Source: CAWATZ01 sp963784995
GTDB taxonomy: Bacteria; Planctomycetota; Planctomycetia; Gemmatales; Gemmataceae
Assembly (NCBI GenBank): GCA_963784995.1
Contig: CAWATZ010000001.1
Span: 124,001-188,000, forward strand
Length of the DNA: 64,000 nucleotides
Direction: 5' to 3'
Part shown: one piece after another, positions 1-7,158 of the stretch
Layout: every line of letters begins with the position of its first letter
How positions within the stretch are numbered: the stretch's first letter is position 1
Notes under the pieces: model-generated
The model's database searches: none
What the model saw: only the letters and a program-made list of their open reading frames with translations
What the model was told of the DNA's origin: nothing
Position numbers and translations under genes: made by a program

Positions 1-125
1 AATCGCGACTGCCGGCGAGCCAGGCGACTGGCAAGAACAACCAGGGCCGAGTCAAAGCGTCCTCCGACGAGGATCTACCCTACAGGCATCTTGTTTGCTC
101 GTTCATGCGAACCCGAGGAGAAGTC

Positions 126-380
126 ATGAACACAGGAGTTGAACATCCTTTGGCTGTTTTTCTCGCAGCACCGGCAGTCCCTGTCGTTGAACCGCATGAA
201 GAATTGCCCTACGATCCGGTGGCTCAACTTCAGGTCCGGTGGAAAGATATTCCGGACTACATGGACATTGTGTGTTCGGGGAAGCACACTGGTGACCCAA
301 GCACTCGGAGCGCCACCACAGCACGTCGGATTTCGCCAGATAGAGATTCCGACGACGACACCGATGATACTGGAACTTGA
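126..380 (+). CDS. Putative graspetide (ATP-grasp-modified RiPP) precursor peptide
   Basis: An 84-residue peptide. I place its start at the ATG preceded by a strong ribosome site (CGAGGAGAAGTC) rather than at the in-frame ATG 21 bases upstream. The leader holds a YDPVAQ block (residues 29-34). A KHTG motif (53-56) opens a Ser/Thr-rich stretch, and the peptide ends in a very acidic Asp/Thr tail (74-84). As I recall the family, precursors of the SAV_5884-type ATP-grasp ligases (TIGR04186) have the same layout: a Y-D-P/Q leader block, then K-H with Thr/Ser, then Asp/Glu partners for ester cross-links. An ATP-grasp ligase of that type follows 144 bases downstream, which is the main support. A competing ORF in another frame (139-390) has no comparable architecture. 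The role as ligase substrate is inferred. Confidence 0.6.
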   Translation: MNTGVEHPLAVFLAAPAVPVVEPHEELPYDPVAQLQVRWKDIPDYMDIVCSGKHTGDPSTRSATTARRISPDRDSDDDTDDTGT

Positions 381-524
381 TGAATGTTGACGGAAGAAAC
401 AGAAGACATCGTGACCAAGACTGGGAGTGGTCAGGCGAGCAGCAGTTCTGATGTCCCCCGATTATGGCGGAAGTGATTTCGTGCGGGTACTTCTTGTTGT
501 CTTTGCTGATCTTCACGGTTGCCC

Positions 525-1537
525 ATGACCTCCAACGATCCTGTTCTGATCCTCACCAACCCAAAGGACCCCCACTCGGACGCCGTTATCTACTTCCTCT
601 ACAAGATGGGTGTCGAGGTCGTCCGCTTCCATGCTGGGGAAGTTCATCTGGATTCGTCTATCAACCTCACGGGACGTACGGGAGAAATCCACATCACATC
701 CTCAGGCCGGACATTCTCGATAGACAATGTGCGGAGTTGCTGGTATCGCCGTCCAGATGCAATTGCTGACCATACGCAACACCTTCAGCAACCAGACCGT
801 CACTTGGCCACTCAGGAGACAAACGCCATCTTATGGGGGCTATACGGATGCATCAAGACCGTCTGGTATTCTCACCCCTATGAGATCAGGCGCGCTGCCT
901 GGAAACTTTACCAATTACGGGTGGCGGCGTCAGTGGGGTTTCAAGTTCCTGATTATCTTGTGTCAAACGAGCCGCTGGTGTTACGGGAGTTCTTGGACGC
1001 GCATACCTATGTGGTTTTGAAGCCGGTTGATGAGCATACCACATGGCTTGAAATCAATGGGCAGCCCTGAGCATGTTCATCAAGAAATTCGACCGACGGG
1101 ATCTTGCACCCCTCACTAAGCAGAAGCCAATCGGCCCTTGCTTTCTACAGGAGTACATTGACAAAAAGTATGATGTTCGGGTCACTGTGATGGGGCAAAC
1201 TGTCTTTACTGTCGCGATCAAACCACCAGAGAAAGATGAAGAGGTGGTTGACTGGCGGAAGCATACTCTCGAGATGAACCATGAGGTTATCGCGTGCCCT
1301 CCGAGCATCTCCAATGCGATAATGGCGTTCATGAAGCACATGGGGTTGAATTTCGGGGCATTCGACTTTGCTGTGGATCGATCCGGGGGCTGGTACTTCT
1401 TGGAGTGCAATCCGAACGGCCAGTGGTTGTGGATCGAAATAAAGACTGGACTAAAAATGGCAGAGACTTTCGCAGAACACCTAGCACTGCAACGTCCCCC
1501 TCTGATCCAACCTGAACGGGGAACACGTTACAACTAA
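525..1537 (+). CDS. ATP-grasp graspetide ligase (SAV_5884/MvdC-type), frame interrupted near 1065
   Basis: Two consecutive ORFs together encode one ATP-grasp enzyme of about 337 residues, the usual size for graspetide ester/amide ligases. The first half (525-1070) has the N-terminal domain with a CWYRRP motif (residues 72-77), a HP..IRRAAWKL.QL segment and an ATP-binding lysine context VVLKP (about 166). The second half (1073-1537) has the LQEYI..KYDVRV strand, then DFAVD and ECNPNGQW, whose Glu and Asn are the metal-binding residues of the fold. The frame breaks in a CCC run near 1065; one extra C restores a continuous protein (Q-P-L-S-M-F-I-K). I cannot tell sequencing error from mutation. 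The predicted role is joining Thr/Ser hydroxyls to Asp/Glu carboxyls in the upstream precursor. Confidence 0.75.
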
Positions 1538-1567
1538 GGGTACACCGATGCTCAAAAGGAGGCATTG

Positions 1568-1942
1568 ATGACGACTCTAACGGGGAGGGTTGATGAACAG
1601 CTTTTCGTGACCACCGAAGAATATGCAAAAGATCAGGCCGGTGTTGAGGCCAAGGCGGACCAAGCCGTCCTGGCCAAGATGAGTAGATTAATAGACCGTG
1701 AGCGATATTATGTCCTCCGCCTCTGCGAGGTTCGCAGTTCTGAGGTGAGTGGGCAGATGCTCGTCGAGGCGTGGGGTGAATTGACCCTTCTCAACCCGGA
1801 GGAAGCAAAGATCGGTGATCTCGTTTACCATGGCTCTATTTCCACCCAGAGTGACCAGAAAGAGAAAGAGGTGCGGGTTGGGGGGATGATTTTCCATCGT
1901 TACGAGCGACTGGGATGTAAAGCTTGGCAGCGCGTTTCCTGA
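1568..1942 (+). CDS. Unknown protein of the graspetide locus
   Basis: A 124-residue protein that I do not recognise. The ATG is 5 bases from a near-consensus ribosome site (AAAAGGAGG); a TTG one codon earlier is too close to that site. The gene starts 30 bases after the ATP-grasp ORF, so the two are probably co-transcribed. The sequence is soluble and mixed in charge, with a helical N-terminal half (about 15-50) and a C-terminal half predicted richer in strands. It has no cysteine motif, signal peptide or membrane segment. In actinobacterial loci the third gene is typically a methyltransferase; this protein lacks any SAM-binding glycine motif, so it is something else. An immunity, export-assisting or precursor-binding role is possible but unsupported. 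Confidence 0.55.
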   Translation: MTTLTGRVDEQLFVTTEEYAKDQAGVEAKADQAVLAKMSRLIDRERYYVLRLCEVRSSEVSGQMLVEAWGELTLLNPEEAKIGDLVYHGSISTQSDQKEKEVRVGGMIFHRYERLGCKAWQRVS

Positions 1943-1983
1943 TCACAGTGGAGCAGGCGGAAGGAAAAGCCGAGCAGAACTGA

Positions 1984-2058
1984 CCAGGAAAGGGGACGCA
2001 CGTATTTTCACGGCGGTTTGGCCAGGAAAGGGGACACATGTATTTTCACGACGGCTTG
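1984..2058. repeat. Tandem 37-bp direct repeats, REP-like
   Basis: Two copies (1984-2020 and 2022-2058) with a 38-bp period differ at only a few positions. Each contains AGGAAAGGGGAC followed by TATTTTCACG. The phrase resembles the short repeats that accompany RAYT/Y1 transposases in many environmental bacteria, but no transposase gene lies nearby. The region from 1943 to 2334 carries no gene apart from these and the following inverted repeat. Confidence 0.7.
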
Positions 2059-2066
2059 TGATAAGA

Positions 2067-2182
2067 CATGCGTCCTGCTCTGTAGAACACCCCCTTTCGG
2101 TCACAGCCAACCCTGAAAAACCCGGGAAATTCGTTGGTCGAGGGGCGTCAAACAGAGTGTTTTCTACAGAGCACATGCGTCC
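2067..2182. repeat. Imperfect inverted repeat with 9-bp direct repeats at its ends
   Basis: The arm TGCTCTGTAGAACAC (2076-2090) is mirrored by GTGTTTTCTACAGAGCA (2157-2173), leaving a loop of about 66 bases. CATGCGTCC occurs at both ends (2067-2075 and 2174-2182). This could be a small mobile hairpin element or a relic of one. No coding sequence is convincing inside it. Confidence 0.5.
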
Positions 2183-2334
2183 CCTTTCCCCTTCCCCTTT
2201 CCCCTTCCTGAATGGTCCATTTCTGTTCTCTGACATCAGGGGTTGACGCGAGCTGGAAGGCGCGGGAGGATTATCAAGAGAACATATGTCCTCCTGGAGG
2301 AGGGGGTGATTGTCACTGACAGGGAAGAAACCTG

Positions 2335-2901
2335 ATGAGCACAGGACTGCCTCGGTGCCGGCGGGTTACTGTTCACGCATTCCGGGGTGATCGTTCGGAT
2401 TTGGGACAGCGAGTTCGCAAGGCGCTGGAGGATGAAAAGCACGGCCGAGGACCTGGACCTTCGGCGCTGGAGTGTTTGCTTTATGCAGGTCATACGGGCG
2501 TTTCAACGGATGCGAACGAGACGATTTACGGTTTCAACCCCGACACAGGCAAGCTTCCACTCTGGCAAGTGATGCAGAAACTGAGAAATGGCGAGGCTTT
2601 TCCTGGGGTCGTCACGGATGACACGCAAGTGTTTGCCGAAGCCGAAGCGCAGGTGTTACTGGTTCGATCTTTTGACGTGATCTTGCCGGCTCCGGTCTTT
2701 CGAGGTTTTCAGCGGAAACTGACTGCCGAGCGGAAAAGCAGCCAGTACTCCTATGGCTTTCCCAACGGGGATGGCGACTGCAATTGTACGACCTGGCTGG
2801 AACGCCTGGCATTGCCTCTGCTCAGCGGAAAAATGGATGAATTCATCGACCTGCCAGGATTCGACGATTATCCGCAGCGGCGCTTTGGCCAATGCGAATG
2901 A
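2335..2901 (+). CDS. Hypothetical protein with possible His/Cys (permuted-papain-like) motifs
   Basis: A 188-residue protein that I do not recognise as a named family. It has no signal peptide or membrane segment. Two features stand out: GHTGVS (near residue 52-57) in the middle and DGDCNCTTWLERL near residues 145-157. A His followed far downstream by N-C-T-T-W recalls the H and N-C-x-T motifs of DUF4105/NlpC-like permuted papain folds, but the match is weak. The start is an ATG with a modest AGGGAAG site. The next gene begins 15 bases after its stop, so they are probably one transcription unit. The base composition is less GC-rich than in the housekeeping genes that follow. Confidence 0.55.
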   Translation: MSTGLPRCRRVTVHAFRGDRSDLGQRVRKALEDEKHGRGPGPSALECLLYAGHTGVSTDANETIYGFNPDTGKLPLWQVMQKLRNGEAFPGVVTDDTQVFAEAEAQVLLVRSFDVILPAPVFRGFQRKLTAERKSSQYSYGFPNGDGDCNCTTWLERLALPLLSGKMDEFIDLPGFDDYPQRRFGQCE

Positions 2902-2916
2902 CGAGGTGTTTCTGCG

Positions 2917-3183
2917 ATGAACCGGAAACGAGCAACGAAAGTGCCCCCTGCGAAACGGCTCGGCATTTTGGCGATGCAGTTTCGTGGCACAAGGGATGAA
3001 GACAACCGCCGGGCCATTGCGCGAGAATACGCTCTGGTAGTGACGGAGCTTATCGACAGCAAGAAGTGGCGCGAGATCCCTCCTCTCGAAGATCAACTTC
3101 CAGACGAATGGATGCCCGAGTCCTTCTTTACCTACTGGTCTTTGAGCGTTCCCCCTCACCAAGCTGCCGACCAAGGCGGATAG
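2917..3183 (+). CDS. Small hypothetical protein
   Basis: An 88-residue basic protein with no recognised domain. It starts with MNRKRATKVPP and is mostly helical with a Trp-rich C-terminal half (KKWREIPP, DEWMPESFFTYW). It follows the preceding hypothetical gene by 15 bases and converges on recG, whose stop is 51 bases away. The short gap contains a weak hairpin (TTTGCC ATTCA AAGGCAA type) that could help end transcription from both sides. Nothing indicates a function. Confidence 0.5.
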   Translation: MNRKRATKVPPAKRLGILAMQFRGTRDEDNRRAIAREYALVVTELIDSKKWREIPPLEDQLPDEWMPESFFTYWSLSVPPHQAADQGG

Positions 3184-3234
3184 CCATCGTGCAGGAAGAG
3201 AAGCCCGTTTGCCATTCAAAGGCAAGCCTGCCCC

Positions 3235-5307
3235 TTACCCCACCGCCGCGAGGTCCAGCGTCTGCCCGTAGCGATCCAGCACCGCTTGCCGCAGCAGCGC
3301 ATGCTCCGGCTTGCTCAGGGTCGCATCCTCCAGCACCAGATGAAACGCATCCTGCCGGGCCAGGCTGAGCAGGTCGTGGTCGCGGGCCGGGTCGCCGAAG
3401 CGAAACTCGCCGAGGCCGTGCTGCTTCGCTCCGAAGAACTCGCCCGCCCCTCGCAACCGCATGTCCGCCTCCGCCAAGGCGAAGCCGTCGCGCGTCCGCA
3501 CCACCGTCCGCAGCCGCTCCGCCCCCTCCGGCGTGGCCGGCTCCGCGATCAGGAAGCACTGGCCGGCAATCTCGCCCCGGCTCACCCGACCGCGAAGCTG
3601 GTGCAGCTGCGACAGGCCGAAGCGGTCCGCATTCTCGATCAGCAGCAGCGTCGCGTTGGCCACATCAACGCCGACCTCGACCACCGACGTGCAGACCAGC
3701 ACGTCCAGCTCCCGCGTGCGGAAGCGCTCCATCACGTCCGCCTTGGCGGTCTCGTCCATCCGGCCGTGCAGCAGACTGAGCCGGTAGTTGCGGAAGGGGC
3801 CCGCTTGCAGTTCCGCGTGCGTCTGGGTGCTGGCCTTGGCCAGCAGGGCGTCCGACTCCTCGACCAGCGGGCACACGATGTACGCCTGCTGCCCCTTGTC
3901 CAGTCCTTCACGCAATTTCGCGTGTGCCTGCTCCCGCTGGGCCGGCTTGAGCCAGCGCGTCACCACCGGCTGCCGGCCTGGCGGCAGTTCGTGCATCTGC
4001 GTCACGTCCAGGTCGCCGAAGACCGTCAGGGCCACCGTTCGCGGGATCGGCGTGGCCGTCATTACCAGGTAATGCGGATCGCCCAGCTGCCGCATCCGTG
4101 CCCGCTGATGCACGCCGAACTTGTGCTGCTCGTCGATCACCACGAGCCCCAACCTGGCGAACTGCACGTCTTCCTGCACCAGGGCCTGAGTGCCGACCAC
4201 CAGGTCGATCTCGCCGTTGTGCAGGGCGTCCAGGGCCTCGCGCCGCTCCCGGGTTCCCAGGCCGCCGGTCAGCAGCAGCCGGCGCACCCGGCTGTTGGCA
4301 AGGTACTGCTCCAGGGTCCGGAAGTGCTGCCGGGCCAGCACCTCGGTCGGGGCCATCAGGGCCGCCTGGTGCTTGTTGGCCACGGTTACCAGCAGGGCGT
4401 ACACCGCCACGGCGGTCTTGCCCGCGCCCACGTCCGCCTGGAGCAGCCGCTGCATCGGCCGATCGCTGGCCAGGTCGCGGCAAACGTCGGCCACTGCCTT
4501 GTTCTGGTCGCCGGTCAGCTCGAAGGGCAGGAGCTTGCGGACGTGCGTGTCGATCATCTTGTTGCACGGCAACTGCGGGGCTCGCTGCCGATCGCGCACC
4601 TCCCGCCGTCGCAGGGCCAGGGCCAGCTGCAGGACCAGGAACTCCTCGTAGATGAAGCGCCGGCAGCCGTGGCGGGCCGATTCGAGCGTCTTCGGCTGGT
4701 GGACGTCGCGGAGCGCCTGGGCCACGCTGGGCCAGCGGTGCTTTTGCTTCAGCGACTCGGGCAGGATGTCGATGACCTCGGAGCTGCAGTGATCCAGGGC
4801 CGCGGCCAGCAGCGGCCGCAGATGCTCCAGGCGCAGGTCCTCGGTCAGGGGGTAGATCGGCACGACGCTCGAATCCGGTGGCGGCTCCTCGTCCAGCAGC
4901 TGGACGCGCGGCGCGTTCATCTGCCAGTGGTCGCGATACCAGCGCGGCTTGCCGCTGAACGACACCCACTGGCCGAAGCGGAACCGGCGTGCGGCCCCGG
5001 CCTGGTTGAACCACACCGCCTCCATGCCGCCCTGGCCGTCGTCGCTGATCTCCACACTGACCACGAAACCCCCGTTGGGCAGGTCGCGGGAAGTGATCTC
5101 CACCACCTCTCCCTTCACCGTCTGGATGGTCCCGGCCGTGAGCGTCGCAATTGTGCGAACGTCGGTCAGGTCCTCGTAGGTGCGGGGGAAGTGAAACAGC
5201 AGATCGCCGACCGTGTGCAGGCCCAGACGGGCCAGCAGCTCGCGCCGCTGGGGCGTGAGTCGGGCCAGCGAGGTCAAGTTTTGTTCGAGGCTCATGGGCT
5301 GTGGCAT
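3235..5307 (-). CDS. recG: ATP-dependent DNA helicase RecG
   Basis: A 690-residue superfamily 2 helicase that remodels stalled replication forks and Holliday junctions. The N-terminal half carries the OB-fold wedge domain (about residues 50-140). The helicase core follows: Walker A ADVGAGKTAV (291-300), motif Ia APTEVLARQH (319-328), the DEQH box (392-395), TATPIPRT (417-424) and a C-terminal RecA-like domain with VATSVVEVGVDV- and QLRGRVSRG-type motifs. Length and motif order match the family and the frame is intact. The gene stands alone on the minus strand. It converges with the small hypothetical gene at 3183, and a palindrome (5414-5456) lies upstream. Confidence 0.97.
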   Translation of the reverse strand: MPQPMSLEQNLTSLARLTPQRRELLARLGLHTVGDLLFHFPRTYEDLTDVRTIATLTAGTIQTVKGEVVEITSRDLPNGGFVVSVEISDDGQGGMEAVWFNQAGAARRFRFGQWVSFSGKPRWYRDHWQMNAPRVQLLDEEPPPDSSVVPIYPLTEDLRLEHLRPLLAAALDHCSSEVIDILPESLKQKHRWPSVAQALRDVHQPKTLESARHGCRRFIYEEFLVLQLALALRRREVRDRQRAPQLPCNKMIDTHVRKLLPFELTGDQNKAVADVCRDLASDRPMQRLLQADVGAGKTAVAVYALLVTVANKHQAALMAPTEVLARQHFRTLEQYLANSRVRRLLLTGGLGTRERREALDALHNGEIDLVVGTQALVQEDVQFARLGLVVIDEQHKFGVHQRARMRQLGDPHYLVMTATPIPRTVALTVFGDLDVTQMHELPPGRQPVVTRWLKPAQREQAHAKLREGLDKGQQAYIVCPLVEESDALLAKASTQTHAELQAGPFRNYRLSLLHGRMDETAKADVMERFRTRELDVLVCTSVVEVGVDVANATLLLIENADRFGLSQLHQLRGRVSRGEIAGQCFLIAEPATPEGAERLRTVVRTRDGFALAEADMRLRGAGEFFGAKQHGLGEFRFGDPARDHDLLSLARQDAFHLVLEDATLSKPEHALLRQAVLDRYGQTLDLAAVG

Positions 5308-5699
5308 GGGTGCTTCCCTTCCGGGTCGATCGTTTCAATTCCCTTGAGCATGTTCCAGAACCGTTTCGGATGCAAGCTCCGCAGGAAATCTTTTCCAGAT
5401 TTTCTGGTTGGTGGGACGGCTCTCCCGAGCCGTCTGGACGCTCGGGAGAGCCGTCCTACGAGGCTTTTGTACTTTTGTCCGCTCATCATTGTAAAACTGG
5501 GACTCGTTTTGCCGGTTCTTCCTGATAAGGAAGCTGGTCCGGCGATGCCTTGGCGAGGTTTTTTGTCGGCGCTAGCTCTTTACTTCCCTGACTTTAGGGC
5601 AGAATCGCTGAATTCCTCTTGACAGGGTTGCGCTTTGGTATCGCACTTGCTTTACTCAACCAACGTCAACAATTAACGGACCCAAAAGGAGACGATCCA
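5308..5699. other. Intergenic region between recG and the Zn-ribbon gene
   Basis: 392 bases without a credible gene. It holds the 16-bp-arm palindrome at 5414-5456. A TTGACA hexamer at 5619-5624 could be a -35 box for the downstream plus-strand gene, though I see no good -10 at the right spacing. Long plus-strand ORFs reaching here are antisense shadows of recG. Confidence 0.5.
5414..5456. repeat. Perfect 16-bp-arm palindrome (GGACGGCTCTCCCGAG)
   Basis: Perfect arms at 5414-5429 and 5441-5456 are separated by 11 bases. The design is like the related palindrome at 59125-59181 (GGACGGCCTTCCCAGG type). It lacks a T-run, so a classical terminator is unlikely; a dispersed structured repeat is more probable. 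Confidence 0.85.
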
Positions 5700-5957
5700 A
5701 TGCAGGTCGAGCTGTATTGCCCGCAGTGCTGCTGTCGCTTTGCCGCTTCCCCGGAAGCTCCTGCGGCCGAGATCCTGGATCGGATGGCGGAGGACGGCCC
5801 GTGGTACGCCCTCGGCGACGGCGAAACCTTTGAAGACATGATCTTCGCCACGCTGTTCTCCTGCGGCCACATTCGCTGCTCGGAGTGCGGCGAGGCGGTC
5901 CACGTGACCGAGGAAACGCTCGGTCAGCTGACGATGGAGGTCCTTGGCAGCTGGTGA
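5700..5957 (+). CDS. Small zinc-ribbon-like protein
   Basis: An 85-residue protein. The ATG is chosen because AAAAGGAGA lies 7 bases upstream; the longer in-frame ORF from 5619 lacks support. Cys pairs near both ends suggest a zinc-binding fold: CPQCCC at residues 7-12 and, in the C-terminal half, SCGHIRCSECGE. The middle is acidic. No family name can be given. The stop lies just before the large palindrome at 5975-6073. It appears to be a single-gene unit, possibly regulatory. Confidence 0.65.
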   Translation: MQVELYCPQCCCRFAASPEAPAAEILDRMAEDGPWYALGDGETFEDMIFATLFSCGHIRCSECGEAVHVTEETLGQLTMEVLGSW

Positions 5958-5974
5958 ATTGGCACCCAGAAAGA

Positions 5975-6073
5975 CCCAGGGTTCACACCCTGGTCTATTG
6001 ACTGCCGCCCCTTCGGGGCTGAAGATAAGCCCCGAAGGGGCGGCAGTCAATAGACCAGGACGTGAACCCTGGG
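5975..6073. repeat. 46-bp-arm palindrome, family A (copy 1)
   Basis: Near-perfect arms (5975-6020 and 6028-6073) include CCCAGGGTTCACACCCTGG, CTATTGACTG and GCCCCTTCGGGGCT, with a 7-base loop. Almost the same element recurs at 19897-19997, and a diverged relative is at 61735-61842. It separates two convergent genes, so it may act as a bidirectional terminator or RNA-stabilising hairpin. Confidence 0.9.
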
Positions 6074-6129
6074 ACGAACTAGACCCAGTCGCGGCCCGGG
6101 CTCCCGCCCCGGGCCGCGAGCGTTTTCCC

Positions 6130-7152
6130 TCACGGCAACGCGGCGATCAAAGCTCGCGTCATCTCGGTCGTCGTGGCGTTGCCGCCCAGGTCCGCAGTGA
6201 GGGCCTTCTTCTCCGTCAGCACCCGACCTACCGCCGTCATGATCCGCCCGGCCGCCTGGCGCTCGCCTTCCGCTTCGAGCAGATCGACGGCCGGCAGCAG
6301 CAGCGGCAGCGGATTGGCCCGGTTGATCCCCGCCTCGTCCCTTGGACCCCCGTGGAAGCTCTCGTAGACCCGGATGCCGTCGCCGACGTTGATCGCATGC
6401 GTGGCGCTGATGCCGCCCACGACCCCGGCCCCCAGGTCGCTGACCAGGTCGCCGTAGAGGTTGCCCATCACCATCACGTCGAACTGCTGTGGCCGGGATA
6501 CCAGCTGCATGCAGCAGTTGTCGATGATGATCTCGCGCGTTTGCAGCTCCGGATAATCCCGGGCCACCGAGCGAAACGCATCCAGGAACAGGCCGTCGGC
6601 CAGCTTGAGGATGTTGGCCTTGTGGACGCAGGTTACCGTCTTTCGTCCCGCCGTCCGGGCCCAGTCGAACGCGAAACGCAGGAACCGCCGGCTGGCTGCC
6701 TCCGTGACCACCTTCAGGCTCTGGACGACCCCTGGCACGATCTCATGCTCGATCGAGGCGTACAGGTCCTCGGTCAGCTCGCGCATCACCAGGATGTCCA
6801 CTTTCTCGAAGCGAGCCGGCAGCCCGGGCAGGTTCTTCAGCGGCCGGACCGACGCGAACAGGCCCAGTTCGCGGCGCAGCTGCACGTTGTAGTTGCCGAC
6901 GCCGCGCGGCACGTGCGTCACCGGATCGCCCGGGGGCGGCAGCAGCATGGTTTTCAGGGCCAACCTGGTGGACCGGACCGCACTCAGCACCGCTTCCGAG
7001 ATCGGTTTGCCGCCCCGTTCTACCGCCGCCCAGCCGGCAAGGTGATCGTGCCACTCGACCGCCACCCCGGCGGCGCGCAGGATGTCCTGCACCGCCGGAA
7101 CCTGATCGAGTCCCAGACCGCCTCCCTGGATCAGCGTTACTGCGAGCGCCAT
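6130..7152 (-). CDS. Isocitrate/isopropylmalate dehydrogenase-family protein, divergent paralogue
   Basis: A 340-residue protein of the beta-decarboxylating dehydrogenase family, six bases after its canonical-looking paralogue. Retained equivalents of catalytic and metal-binding residues are R in SVRP, Y in LYASIEH, K in VHKANI, and three Asp (IIIDN, NLYGD, LVSD). Altered sites are the N-terminal GDGIGPE (here GGGLGLD), the substrate Ser (SxN becomes NYN) and the nucleotide loop HGSAPDIAG (here HGGPRDEAG). So the acid/metal centre looks intact while cofactor and substrate loops have changed. By analogy with eukaryotic NAD-IDH it could be a regulatory or partner subunit. A changed substrate or cofactor is the alternative. 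Confidence 0.8.
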   Translation of the reverse strand: MALAVTLIQGGGLGLDQVPAVQDILRAAGVAVEWHDHLAGWAAVERGGKPISEAVLSAVRSTRLALKTMLLPPPGDPVTHVPRGVGNYNVQLRRELGLFASVRPLKNLPGLPARFEKVDILVMRELTEDLYASIEHEIVPGVVQSLKVVTEAASRRFLRFAFDWARTAGRKTVTCVHKANILKLADGLFLDAFRSVARDYPELQTREIIIDNCCMQLVSRPQQFDVMVMGNLYGDLVSDLGAGVVGGISATHAINVGDGIRVYESFHGGPRDEAGINRANPLPLLLPAVDLLEAEGERQAAGRIMTAVGRVLTEKKALTADLGGNATTTEMTRALIAALP

Positions 7153-7158
7153 CGCGAC

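Noticed and set aside
139..390. Alternative precursor ORF ending in IPTTTPMILELDEC
   Set aside because: It overlaps the better candidate, has no ribosome site at its ATG and lacks the YDP.Q / KHTG layout. The TTT...ELDE ending is suggestive, so it stays a fallback.
3286..5622. 778-residue plus-strand ORF opposite recG
   Set aside because: Antisense shadow of a GC-rich gene; no motifs, biased composition, and recG is unambiguous on the other strand.
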